The position numbers and the translations under genes are program-made. From the NCBI RefSeq assembly GCF_014650815.1, contig NZ_BMVR01000008.1, forward strand, positions 62,001 to 126,000: 64,000 nucleotides of DNA, in the 5' to 3' direction. Of the stretch, positions 8,374 through 16,680 are shown piece after piece. Numbering within the stretch: position 1 is the first letter of the stretch; every line of letters starts with the position of its first letter. The notes beneath the pieces were generated by a model. The model did no database searches and was not told where the DNA came from. It saw nothing but the letters and a program-made list of their open reading frames with translations. This DNA comes from Streptomyces flavofungini (lineage in GTDB: Bacteria; Actinomycetota; Actinomycetes; Streptomycetales; Streptomycetaceae).

Positions 8374-9171
8374 TCAGTCCGCGGCGGGGTCCGTGCAGTA
8401 AGTGAGCGGCGGGCAGAACCACTTCAGGGCCGTGGCCACGAGTTCCCGCTCGTCCTGTCTGCCGTCCGCGTCGGCCCCGTACGCCGTCAGCGCGTACAGC
8501 TTGCCGTCGTTCGCCTCGAAGCGGTGGTCGACCACGTACCAGGTGCCGACGTCCGGCTCGTCGGTGATCCGGTCGGTGAGGTAGGTGAGCCGGGCGGCGG
8601 GGCCCGGCCCGTTGGCGGGGCGGGTCAGGGACAGCTGCTTGAAACCGGCGTTCTTCGTCACCTTCGTGTCGTCGAGGAAGCTCCGCAGCGACGCGTACGG
8701 CGTCGGCTCGCCCACCTCGTAGAACTGCAGCCGCCGCGTGCTGTCGGGGCTGCGGTAGTTGAGGATGGTGGCGCCGTTCAGGCCGTCGTTGCGGGCGCGG
8801 GTCCAGCCGCGCGGGACGGCGAGGCGGAAGCCCTTCACCGGGTCGACGACCTTCTCGTACGCGGGCGGCGGACCGCCCGCCGAGGACGGCGGCGCGGTGT
8901 CCCCCTCGCCCTCGGCACCCGCGCCCGTGCCCTGGTCCGTGCCGGGGCCCTGCGTGGGCAGCCGCTCCGTCAGGTACACCGTCGGCTCCGGCTCGTCCTT
9001 CCAGCCCAGCGCCCAGGTGCCGAAGGCGAGCCCGCACGCCGCGAGCACCGCGACGGCGCCGCGCCGGGCGGTCCGCTGCCGCGCCGCGTCCCGCTCGTGG
9101 AGCGCCACGAGCTCCTGCTCCCGCTCCCGGCCGACCCACTCCTGCCGGTCCCTGTCGTAGCTCCGCACCAC
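8374..9171 (-). CDS. single-pass membrane protein of unknown function
   Basis: This is a 265-residue protein from a GTG at 9171 with AAGGAGG 9 nt upstream. A highly charged cytoplasmic N-terminus (residues 1-35, Arg/Glu/Asp-rich) is followed by one membrane helix (VAVLAACGLAFGTWALGW), a Gly/Pro/Ala linker, then an extracytoplasmic domain of about 150 residues beginning YEKVVDPVKGFRLAVPRGWTR. That opening resembles the small beta/alpha domains of secreted actinobacterial proteins seen after kinases and sensors. It lies 30 nt downstream of the 129-aa gene and may be in its operon. I do not recognise a specific family. Confidence 0.72.
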   Translation of the reverse strand: MVRSYDRDRQEWVGREREQELVALHERDAARQRTARRGAVAVLAACGLAFGTWALGWKDEPEPTVYLTERLPTQGPGTDQGTGAGAEGEGDTAPPSSAGGPPPAYEKVVDPVKGFRLAVPRGWTRARNDGLNGATILNYRSPDSTRRLQFYEVGEPTPYASLRSFLDDTKVTKNAGFKQLSLTRPANGPGPAARLTYLTDRITDEPDVGTWYVVDHRFEANDGKLYALTAYGADADGRQDERELVATALKWFCPPLTYCTDPAAD

Positions 9172-9201
9172 CGGCCGCCCTCCTTCCGCACGTGTCCGCG
9201 C

Positions 9202-9591
9202 TCAGCCCAGGACCTGGGCGAGGGCCTGCAGGACAGCCGTGACGGCGGCGGCCGTCGCGGTCGCGGGCGCGTAGTCGGCGAGCCGGTCGCGCAGCCGGGT
9301 CAGCGGCCCGCTGCCGCCGCGCCCGTTCCGGGAGATGTCGTCCGCCACCTCGTCGAGGGCGGCGGCCACCTCCTGGTCCTCGGCCGAGTGCCCGTCGTCG
9401 CCCAGCTCGCGGCGCAGCGTGCGGACGGTGCTGAGGAGGCGGTTGTGGGCCTGGTCGGCAACCACGGTCGTGACGTTGGTGGACTCGGCTGTGCCGTGGG
9501 CGCCGAAGGCCTGGGAGCCGCCGTTGATCGCGTGGATGGTGACGTGGGCGCCGCCGCCGTCCGCGCCGCTCTGGGGCTTGTCGTCGGTCAT
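9202..9591 (-). CDS. small protein with N-terminal amyloid-signalling-like motif
   Basis: This is a 129-residue protein; the ATG at 9591 has GGAAGG upstream. Residues 17-38 carry a V-x-I strand followed by GGSQAFGAHGTAEST. The same pattern is at the C-terminus of the large membrane protein encoded just upstream (GGALATGTHGQAAHT). The rest is a helical Arg/Glu/Asp-rich domain (residues 45-105) ending in a hydrophobic Ala-rich helix. Facing, matching Gly-rich motifs on adjacent gene products are the hallmark of bacterial amyloid signalling sequences that join receptor and effector proteins; that role here is inference. I do not recognise the helical domain. Confidence 0.75.
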   Translation of the reverse strand: MTDDKPQSGADGGGAHVTIHAINGGSQAFGAHGTAESTNVTTVVADQAHNRLLSTVRTLRRELGDDGHSAEDQEVAAALDEVADDISRNGRGGSGPLTRLRDRLADYAPATATAAAVTAVLQALAQVLG

Positions 9592-9667
9592 GGGTGATCC
9601 TTCCGTGGGCAGTTCGGGGACGTGGTGGTCGTCGGGGACGTGGTCGTGGGCGTCGTGCGGGCGGCGC

Positions 9668-11788
9668 TCACGCGGGGGTCTTCTCCGTGTGCGCGGCCTG
9701 GCCGTGCGTGCCGGTGGCGAGGGCGCCGCCGGACATCTCCTTGATGTAGACCCCGCTGTTGTTGATCTGCGTGATGTGCTGCTCCAGCCGGTCCGTGCGG
9801 TAGCCGCCGAGGCGCAGCGCGTCGCGGACGCCCTCGCCGATGCGGTCCTGGAGGGTGCGGGTGTAGCGGGCGACGTCCATCTCCTGGAACAGCGAGAGGC
9901 TGTCGGTGGCGGCGAGTTGGCGCAGGGAGACCGCCGGGGCGTCGGGGGCGCGGCCGGTGTCCGCGGCGAGGAAGCGGGAGGCGGTGGCACGAAGGAGACG
10001 GATGAGGCGGGTGCGGCGGAGGGGGGATCGGACGCTTTTCGCGTGGGTGGCGTGGGTGGCGGGCGTGGCTTTCGCCGCGTGGGCGGTGTGGGTCGCGGGC
10101 GCGGCGTGCGCCCTGTGCGTCCCCTGCGGCGGCTGCGTCCCCTGCGTCCCGCGTGCCTCACGCGTCTCGGATGCCTTGTACGTCTCGTACGCCTCGTGCC
10201 CCTCACTCATCTCGTCCGTCGCGGGCATCGTCAGCCACAGCCGCAGCGCCGTGCCGAGAGACGGGAGCCAGCGCAGGGCCGTGATGCCGAGGGCGACGGA
10301 GAGGGCGGGCGCGGCGACGCAGGCGCGGAGGGCGTCGCGCAGGGGGCCGCCGGGTTCGCTCGCCACCAGGGCGTCGACCCGGCGGAACTCGGGCGCGATG
10401 GGCCCGAGGACGTGCGGCACGACTTCGAGGACGAGCATGCCGCCCTGGGTGTGCACCCGGACCAGGAGCGAGACGACGACCTGTTCGTTCCAGGCGCCGA
10501 CGCGGATGCGCAGGAAGTGCCGCCGGGCCTCGCCGCCCTCGCCCGCCGCCTCGGCGAGGTGGCGCGCGGCCTGCTCCTCGTCGTACACGACCGCCGTCCT
10601 CGTACCGTCGCCGGTGTACAGCTCCTCGTCCCGGCCCGGGCCCGCGGGCAGATAGACGAACTCCTCGATCTCCAGCTGCCGCAGCCGGTCCCGGCTGGTG
10701 GCGGCGGCCGACCTGCGCAGGGCCCGCAGCCGGGGCCCGATCATCGTGATGATGTCCCGCGCGGTGAGCGCGTCGGGGGCGCCCTGCCGGGGCACGGCGC
10801 CGTTCGGCCCGGCCGCCGGGTCGGCCGACTCGGCTTCGGCGCGCTGGAGTTCGAGCACGACGGACCAGGGCTTGCGGGGCGTTCCGGCGCCGACGAAGGG
10901 GCGGTTGACGTCGTACAGGGTGAGGGAGGCGTCCTGCTCGCGGCGGACGCAGCGCTCGATGCGGCGGTACCAGGCGGGCAGCCGGGGCTGCGGCGTCTCG
11001 GCGAAGGTCTGCCGGGCGAGTCGCCCGCGCAGCGTCCGGTCGCGCAGGAACTGGTGGCGCCAGACCACGGCCGCGATCAGCAGCGGGAAGATCACGGGGT
11101 ACGGACTGTCGGCGACCCCGAAGAGCGCGGCACCGCCGTACGCGACCGCGCACGACCAGGCCGTGTACGTGAGGAGCCACCCGAAGCGGCGCCGCAGCCA
11201 CACCAGCGGCGCGGGCAGCGGCACCGGCCGCAGCGGCTCCCCGACACCCGTGTCCCGGCCCGCGACGACGCGCGCGCACCACAGCAGCAGGACGACGACG
11301 GCGTACGCGAGGGCCCAGCCGCCCGGCACCATGCCGCCGAGGGCCGCGCCGCCCGGCTCCGCCTCGGCGGCGCCCGCCGCTTCGGTCCCGAACGGCAGCC
11401 AGGCGATGTCGCCCGCGGACAGACCCGAGTCGCCGCCGGAGCGGTCCGCCACGGCGTCCCAGAGCATGACGGCGTCCGTGGCCAGGAACGCGGCCCAGAC
11501 CGCGAGCAGCAGCAGCGCGGTGCGCAGCTCGTCGCGCCGGGCGCGCAGGGCGTGCGCGAGGACCGGCAACACGTCGGCGCCCAGCGGCGGCGCGACCGGG
11601 CGCTCGGCGTGGCCGACCAGTTCCTCGACGACGCGTCTGCGGAACGCGGCGTTGACGTGGGCGCCCGCGCAGAGCAGCCGGGTGGCCTCGGTGTGCGCGT
11701 GGCCGCGGCGCGGGCGGCGGCAGGAGTGGCGCGGGGGCCGGGGCTCGGGGCCGGGCTCGGGTCCCCGTCGGTGCGGGTCGGCTTGCAT
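9668..11788 (-). CDS. large multi-pass membrane protein with C-terminal amyloid-like motif
   Basis: This is a protein of about 706 residues from the ATG at 11788 (a TTG at 11818 is an alternative; neither has a strong ribosome site). After a basic N-terminus come membrane segments around RTALLLLAVWAAFLATDAV, LAYAVVVLLLWCARVV and PVIFPLLIAAVVW. A soluble middle domain follows (about residues 270-500, including LEIEEFVYLPAGPG), then another hydrophobic region, a Thr/His/Ala-rich low-complexity linker, and a helical C-terminal domain ending in VYIKEM then SGGALATGTHGQAAHT. That tail matches the N-terminal motif of the next gene at 11 of 22 aligned positions. No known enzyme motif was recognised. 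It is the first gene of a likely three-gene operon. Confidence 0.78.
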   Translation of the reverse strand: MQADPHRRGPEPGPEPRPPRHSCRRPRRGHAHTEATRLLCAGAHVNAAFRRRVVEELVGHAERPVAPPLGADVLPVLAHALRARRDELRTALLLLAVWAAFLATDAVMLWDAVADRSGGDSGLSAGDIAWLPFGTEAAGAAEAEPGGAALGGMVPGGWALAYAVVVLLLWCARVVAGRDTGVGEPLRPVPLPAPLVWLRRRFGWLLTYTAWSCAVAYGGAALFGVADSPYPVIFPLLIAAVVWRHQFLRDRTLRGRLARQTFAETPQPRLPAWYRRIERCVRREQDASLTLYDVNRPFVGAGTPRKPWSVVLELQRAEAESADPAAGPNGAVPRQGAPDALTARDIITMIGPRLRALRRSAAATSRDRLRQLEIEEFVYLPAGPGRDEELYTGDGTRTAVVYDEEQAARHLAEAAGEGGEARRHFLRIRVGAWNEQVVVSLLVRVHTQGGMLVLEVVPHVLGPIAPEFRRVDALVASEPGGPLRDALRACVAAPALSVALGITALRWLPSLGTALRLWLTMPATDEMSEGHEAYETYKASETREARGTQGTQPPQGTHRAHAAPATHTAHAAKATPATHATHAKSVRSPLRRTRLIRLLRATASRFLAADTGRAPDAPAVSLRQLAATDSLSLFQEMDVARYTRTLQDRIGEGVRDALRLGGYRTDRLEQHITQINNSGVYIKEMSGGALATGTHGQAAHTEKTPA

Positions 11789-11866
11789 GCCGCGCAAGTT
11801 AGACGGGGCGGGGGGCAAGTGTCAGGGGAATGGGACAGCTGTCCCCCGAAAGAATACACAGCAGAC

Positions 11867-11906
11867 AAAAGCCCCCGGTGGCCGCGGTGAGCGGCCGCCG
11901 GGGGCT
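11867..11906 (-). terminator. mdh terminator
   Basis: GCCCCCGGTGGCCGC (11871-11885) and GCGGCCGCCGGGGGC (11892-11906) form a long GC stem with one mismatch; on the minus strand it is followed by TTTTGTCTGCT, fitting a Rho-independent terminator after mdh. Confidence 0.8.
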
Positions 11907-11949
11907 TGGGTCAGGCTTCGCCGGGCCGGGAAACAGCCCGGCCGCGGGA

Positions 11950-12939
11950 TCAGATGAGGCCGAGGCCGCGGACCGCCTCGCGCTCCTCCTCGAGCTCCTT
12001 GACGGAGGCGTCGATGCGGGCGCGGGAGAACTCGTTGATGTCCAGGCCCTGGACGATCTCGTACTTGCCGTCCTTGGTGGTGACGGGGAAGGAGGAGATG
12101 AGGCCCTCCGGCACGCCGTACGAACCGTCCGACGGAATGCCCATGGACGTCCAGTCACCGGCGGCCGTGCCGTTCACCCACGTGTGCACGTGGTCGATGG
12201 CGGCGTTCGCGGCCGAGGCGGCCGAGGACGCGCCACGGGCCTCGATGATCGCGGCGCCGCGCTTGGCGACGGTCGGGATGAAGGTGTCGGCGAGCCAGGC
12301 CTCGTCGTTCACGACCTCGGCGGCGTTCTTGCCCGCGATCTCCGCGTGGAAGACGTCCGGGTACTGGGTCGCCGAGTGGTTGCCCCAGATGGTCAGGCGC
12401 TTGATGTCGGAAACCGGGGCGCCGGTCTTCTTCGACAGCTGCGACAGGGCGCGGTTGTGGTCGAGGCGCGTCATCGCGGTGAAGCGCTCCGCCGGTACGT
12501 CCGGGGCGGCGGCCTGGGCGATCAGGGCGTTGGTGTTGGCCGGGTTGCCGACGACGAGGACCTTGATGTCGTCCGCGGCGTGGTCGTTGATGGCCTTGCC
12601 CTGCGGCTTGAAGATGCCGCCGTTGGCCTCCAGGAGGTCGCCGCGCTCCATGCCCTTCGTGCGCGGGCGGGCGCCCACGAGGAGGGCGACGTTGGCACCG
12701 GCGAAGGCGACGTTCGGGTCGTCGCTGATCTCGATGCCGTTCAGCAGCGGGAAGGCGCAGTCGTCGAGCTCCATGGCGGTGCCCTCGGCGGCCTTCAGGG
12801 CGGGCGTGATCTCCAGGAGGCGCAGGTTGACCGGCACGTCCGGGCCCAGCAGGTGGCCGGAGGCGATGCGGAACAGCAGCGCGTAGCCGATCTGGCCGGC
12901 CGCGCCGGTGACGGTGACATTCACGGGAGTGCGGGTCAT
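11950..12939 (-). CDS. mdh: malate dehydrogenase
   Basis: This is an NAD-dependent malate dehydrogenase of the TCA cycle (malate to oxaloacetate), 329 residues, the normal length for the actinobacterial LDH/MDH superfamily type. The cofactor-binding segment VTGAAGQIGYALL is at residues 9-21; the substrate-binding Arg is in ARPRTKGMERGDLL; VVGNPANTNAL and the catalytic His segment IWGNHSATQYPD are all present. The ATG at 12939 has GGAGAT 6 nt upstream. It is transcribed alone, with a terminator at 11867-11906. Confidence 0.97.
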   Translation of the reverse strand: MTRTPVNVTVTGAAGQIGYALLFRIASGHLLGPDVPVNLRLLEITPALKAAEGTAMELDDCAFPLLNGIEISDDPNVAFAGANVALLVGARPRTKGMERGDLLEANGGIFKPQGKAINDHAADDIKVLVVGNPANTNALIAQAAAPDVPAERFTAMTRLDHNRALSQLSKKTGAPVSDIKRLTIWGNHSATQYPDVFHAEIAGKNAAEVVNDEAWLADTFIPTVAKRGAAIIEARGASSAASAANAAIDHVHTWVNGTAAGDWTSMGIPSDGSYGVPEGLISSFPVTTKDGKYEIVQGLDINEFSRARIDASVKELEEEREAVRGLGLI

Positions 12940-13197
12940 GGCGATCTCCGTAAGACAGCTGGCGGTGGGGGTCCCTGCCCCTATGTGCTGGATCCCCACC
13001 GACGCCCTCGATGATCGATCTCTTGGCATCAAGAGAGATCCGGGCGCCAGGTTATCGCGCCGTCGCCCGCCGGGGGCGTCGGGGCCGTGTGGGCCGCCCC
13101 ACAGCCTCCGGCCCCTGGGCCTTGGCCGGGTCCCCGCCCGCGCCGGGGGGCGGTTGCCGCGGCCCGGGCGTGGGTGCCGGGTGCCCCGGGCGTGGGT

Positions 13198-13236
13198 GAC
13201 GGCCGCCACCTCGGGAGAGGAGATGTGGCGGCCGTC
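13198..13236 (-). terminator. hairpin downstream of the XRE/DUF2690 gene; rest of 12940-13426 empty
   Basis: GACGGCCGCCAC and GTGGCGGCCGTC form a perfect 12-bp stem with a 15-nt loop. It lies between the 3' end of the gene at 13427 and the mdh start, so it probably ends that gene. The rest of the 487-nt gap holds the mdh promoter region (GATCGATCTCTTGGCATCAAGAG palindromic stretch around 13010-13032) and GC-rich sequence with no gene I can support. Confidence 0.65.
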
Positions 13237-13426
13237 TGGGGGTGTGACCACTCCCGTGGGGGTACGGTGCGTCTGCCCTCCGGAGGGCGGGGCATTCCTC
13301 TCCGGTGCGGGCAGTTTCCAGCCCCGCCTCGGCGCGGCGGACAGCCCCCACCCGTCCGCCCGTTCAGCCCCGGCACGGGCCTCCGCGCAGCCGCGGGATG
13401 GGCGCGCCGACGCCGGTGGTCAAGGG

Positions 13427-14659
13427 CTACTTCGTGCAGGCCGTCCGGCCCGCCTTGAGCGTGGCGCACGCCTTCGCCGCCGCCGCGTTCTTCACCGCCA
13501 CCATCGGCGTGTACGCGTCGAGGTCGCCGTTGACGGTCCCGCTCTGCCCGGCGGCGGACCCGGACCCGGTGATGGTGACCTTGTCCCCGGGCGCGGCCTG
13601 GGTGATCCGCGCCCACGCGGCCCCGCAGGTCTTGCTGTACCGCACCTCGACGAGGGTCTTCGTCCCGACGGTCACCCGGGACGTCGTCCGCGCGAACTCG
13701 CCCCCGCACCCCATGTTCTCGGGATCCTTGCCGGCGCAGTCCGTCCCGGCGCACTCGACCCCGGCGGGCAGATCCGCCGTGGACGTGGTCGGCGAGACGG
13801 ACGGCCCGGCCTTCCCGCCGCCCCCGTCGTCGTCCTTGCCGATGTCCGTGAGGAACACCGCCGCCGCGATGACGACGAGCGCCCCCACGATCCCCGCGAG
13901 GAACATCGTGAGCTTCCGCTTGCGCCGCTGCCCGTCGGGCGACTTCCCGTCGGCCCCCGGCCCGGCCACGGACCCGCGCTCCCCGCCCGCGTACCCGGGC
14001 GCGACCGACGACGTGGCGGCCAGGGACCCGGGCGGCGCCGAAGCCTCGTACGAACGCGACGAAGGCGTGGCGGGCGCCTGGGCCTGCGCCGAAGCACCCG
14101 CGGTACCGGCGGCGGGCACGGCAGGCGCCTGCGCCCCGTACCGCACCCGATCCGCCTCCCGCCCCACGGGCGGCACCGTCGGCGACACCCCGGCGGGCCC
14201 CGCGACCCCGGTCACGGCCCCGACACCGCCCCCGCGCGCCTTGCCCGAGCCGCCGTGCTCCTGCTCCTTCGGCGCCCGCGGCGACTTCGTCTCCTTGGAG
14301 CTGACCGGCGGATTCGTCGCCAGTTCGCCGAGCGCGGCGCGCGCCTGGGAGATGCGGATGGCCTGCATCGTCATGTCGTGCCGCATCTCGGAGCGGCTCC
14401 AGGCACGCTCCGCGAGCTCCCACATGGTGATGAGGTGCACCGGCGGCGTGCCGGTGACTTCGGCGAGCGCGACGATCGCGCCCTTGGGGGCGAGCAGCCG
14501 CCCGTTCAGATAGCGCTCCCACGACGTCTTGCTGTAGCCGGTCCGGTCCGAGACCGCGGCGATGCTCAGGCCGCTGCGGTCGACCAGCCTGCGCAGCTGG
14601 TTCGCGAACTCCCTGACCTGCGGATCGAGCTCATCCGGTAGCGCCTTCCAACGAGGCAT
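13427..14659 (-). CDS. membrane-anchored XRE regulator with DUF2690 domain (paralogue 1)
   Basis: This is a 410-residue protein from the ATG at 14659. The N-terminal Cro/C1-type HTH spans residues 10-65 (GLSIAAVSDRTGYSKTSWER). A long Ala/Gly/Pro linker follows, then one membrane helix (TMFLAGIVGALVVIAAAVFL, about residues 265-285) and an extracytoplasmic domain with a DUF2690 pattern: Cys in AGTDCAGKDPENMGCGG, then KTLVEVRYSKTCGAAW. The layout predicts a one-component transmembrane regulator that binds DNA inside and senses outside. It is the full-length member of three adjacent paralogues and is divergent from the secreted protein at 15072. Confidence 0.87.
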   Translation of the reverse strand: MPRWKALPDELDPQVREFANQLRRLVDRSGLSIAAVSDRTGYSKTSWERYLNGRLLAPKGAIVALAEVTGTPPVHLITMWELAERAWSRSEMRHDMTMQAIRISQARAALGELATNPPVSSKETKSPRAPKEQEHGGSGKARGGGVGAVTGVAGPAGVSPTVPPVGREADRVRYGAQAPAVPAAGTAGASAQAQAPATPSSRSYEASAPPGSLAATSSVAPGYAGGERGSVAGPGADGKSPDGQRRKRKLTMFLAGIVGALVVIAAAVFLTDIGKDDDGGGGKAGPSVSPTTSTADLPAGVECAGTDCAGKDPENMGCGGEFARTTSRVTVGTKTLVEVRYSKTCGAAWARITQAAPGDKVTITGSGSAAGQSGTVNGDLDAYTPMVAVKNAAAAKACATLKAGRTACTK

Positions 14660-15071
14660 TGCTCCCCCTATTCCCCCCGTACGTGCCTGACTGCCCCCGC
14701 GCTTCATACCTCTGCTCCGGACCTCCGGCGGGCCGCACACGGCTCGCTCGCCCCGGTCCTGAACTACCCAGAGGGATGCGCGGAGCCAGGATGTCAGTTC
14801 CCGGAATGGGAGTGCGCGGGAGCATTTGGGACAGAGTGTGCCCCGTCGCACGCCCCCGGTCCACGGCCCAGTGTCCCACCGTCGCCCCAGTCCACGATGC
14901 GGAACCCCAGCTCCCGGACCGGGACGTCCCAGAACCGTCCCGAATGCGGTGGATGGCCCTTTTGCGGGGCGCTCCGGTGCCGAAGCATCGAACACGGCAC
15001 CGCTGCGCCACAGCGGCGGGATGCCGTGATCGAACCACTAGAACCACCAGTTCCACCAGGGGGGAACCACC
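14660..15071. promoter_or_regulatory. 412-nt divergent intergenic region
   Basis: This separates the DUF2690 regulator from the secreted protein gene. It contains repeated GTCCCA-type words (GTGTCCCACC at 14871, ACGTCCCAGAACCGTCCCGA at 14924) similar to words upstream of paralogue 3 (17981-18011), a possible shared operator. GGGGGGAACC at 15060-15069 is the ribosome site of the gene at 15072. No other gene is supported. Confidence 0.3.
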
Positions 15072-15698
15072 ATGCACCACCGCACGATCACCGGAACCGG
15101 TGACGGCACCACGACCGACACCACCACCGCTCCCGGCACCACCGCTCCCGGCACCCGTACCGGCATCCGGCGCCCGAACCGGCTCCTCGCCGCCGCCGTC
15201 GCCGTGACCGCCACCGCCGGTCTCGCCCTCGCCGCCACCGCCCCGCTCGCCCAGGCCGCGGGGCCGCACGTCATCGACGGCACCGGCGACGCGTACAACG
15301 ACTGGGGCGACGAGGGCACCCTCTCCCGGCAGAGCCACGCGCACAGCAACGCCACCTGGCTGTGGCAGAGCGTCCTGTACGCGGACGGCGCCAAGTGGCG
15401 CGACGGCAACGGCGTGCGGCACCCCTTCACCAAGTCGGACATCGACGGCCACTACGGCTGGAAGACCGCGTCCGCGACCAAGTGGTGGCAGTCCCACGAG
15501 GGCCTGGAGGACATCGACGGCATCGTCGGCAAGGAGACCTTCGGCACGGCCGACAACTTCCTCAGCGGCCCGCAGGCGGACGGCAGGGTCGACTACACGG
15601 GCTATGTGCGCCAGATCGGCTTCAAGCGGATCGCCGGTACGTACTACGTGAGGATCGCCGGTCAGTGGCAGAAGGCCGCGTACAACCGCCTCGGCTGA
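15072..15698 (+). CDS. secreted peptidoglycan-binding-like protein
   Basis: This is a 208-residue secreted protein. A long Thr/Gly-rich N-region with RRPNR precedes a hydrophobic core (LLAAAVAVTATAGLALAAT) and an AQA-A signal peptidase site near residue 63. The mature part (LWQSVLYADGAKWRDGNG, then FTKSDIDGHYGWKTASATKWWQ, read as two separate segments) looks like a PG_binding_1-type three-helix domain, in which DGxYGxxT and WQ are typical. It ends in a short beta-rich tail. A strong ribosome site supports the ATG. It sits between two XRE membrane regulators, which may sense its ligand or control it; that link is inference. Confidence 0.8.
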   Translation: MHHRTITGTGDGTTTDTTTAPGTTAPGTRTGIRRPNRLLAAAVAVTATAGLALAATAPLAQAAGPHVIDGTGDAYNDWGDEGTLSRQSHAHSNATWLWQSVLYADGAKWRDGNGVRHPFTKSDIDGHYGWKTASATKWWQSHEGLEDIDGIVGKETFGTADNFLSGPQADGRVDYTGYVRQIGFKRIAGTYYVRIAGQWQKAAYNRLG

Positions 15699-15761
15699 CA
15701 TTCAACCGCCCGGGACCGCGGTGCTGTCGCGGCCGCGCCCCCACCCCCGCCCCGGGGGCCG

Positions 15762-16358
15762 TCACTCCGTGGCGGTCCCCGGGGCCCGGCGCGTGCCGAG
15801 CGGCTCGGACACGCTCGCCCCGGGTTGCAGCGACGGCCCCTCGTCCGCCCCGCCGCGCACCCCCGCCACCTGCGTGACGATCCACAGCAGGCTCACCAGC
15901 AGGAGCGCGATCACCGCGAGCGCGGAGCAGGCGACCAGCCGCCAGGAGGGGGCGGGGCGCCGAACGACACGGACCGGGGCCACCGGTGGTGTGTCGGCCG
16001 GGGACGGCGCGGGCGCCCCGGCCGTACGCCCCCCGGGCGCCGGCACCTCAGCCGCCCCCGCCCCGGACACCTCCCCCGCACGCGGCCACACCTTCACCGC
16101 CAGCTCCCACCCGGCCAGGGGCCGGGCCCCGTCCACCCCCGCGACCCGGCACAGCGCGAGCACGGCCTCCCGGGGCGGGGGCTGCTGGGCGTTGAGGTAG
16201 CGCTGCCAGGAGGACTTGCTGTACGCGGTTCTGGAGCCGAGCGCGACGAGGCTGAGCCCGGTGTGGTCCTTCAACCGCCGCAACTGCTCGACGAGATGGC
16301 GTACTTCGGGCGGCAGCCCATCCGGAAGCGGCTGCCAGGCGCCCGCGCGCGTCCCCAT
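15762..16358 (-). CDS. membrane-anchored XRE regulator lacking DUF2690 (paralogue 2)
   Basis: This 198-residue protein is closely similar in its HTH to paralogues 1 and 3 (RRLKDHTGLSLVALGSRTAY, SKSSWQRYLN). A short linker leads to one membrane helix (LVACSALAVIALLLVSLLWI, about residues 145-165) and only about 30 residues outside, ending GTATE. The extracytoplasmic Cys-containing domain of the other two is missing, so this is either a truncated paralogue or a regulator sensing without DUF2690. I found no remnant of the domain in the 63 nt downstream. The start ATG at 16358 is chosen from homology; no strong ribosome site is seen. Confidence 0.78.
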   Translation of the reverse strand: MGTRAGAWQPLPDGLPPEVRHLVEQLRRLKDHTGLSLVALGSRTAYSKSSWQRYLNAQQPPPREAVLALCRVAGVDGARPLAGWELAVKVWPRAGEVSGAGAAEVPAPGGRTAGAPAPSPADTPPVAPVRVVRRPAPSWRLVACSALAVIALLLVSLLWIVTQVAGVRGGADEGPSLQPGASVSEPLGTRRAPGTATE

Positions 16359-16680
16359 GGTGCACCCCCAGCGCGACCCGGTCCGACCGACTGATGACGG
16401 CGACGCAGCCCTGTTCGGTTCCGTCCGCGCCGCCCCCGCCGCCCGTTCCGCCCGATCCGACCAGGGCCGTCCCGCATCCGTAGCGGGCCCGGAACAGCGC
16501 TGCGGAATGGTCACTTCCGTGCCACAGGGGCAACGCTTCGCTTGCTGCCGACATGGCGCGTCCATGACGCTTAGGACGCACAGCGAGCCCACGGCTCGCC
16601 TCGCGGAACGGCGGCGCCCGTCCTCCCACGGGGGAGAGGACGGGCGCCGTCTCGCTTGCGTCACCTGCGGGTTCGCCCGC
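16359..16680. other. 322-nt intergenic, upstream of paralogue 2
   Basis: This holds the promoter region of the gene ending at 16358 and the terminator of the gene at 16681. No coding signal was found. Confidence 0.3.
16612..16649 (-). terminator. terminator of XRE paralogue 3
   Basis: CGGCGCCCGTCCTC and GAGGACGGGCGCCG pair as a near-perfect 14-bp stem; it lies about 30 nt downstream of the stop at 16681 on the minus strand. Confidence 0.75.
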
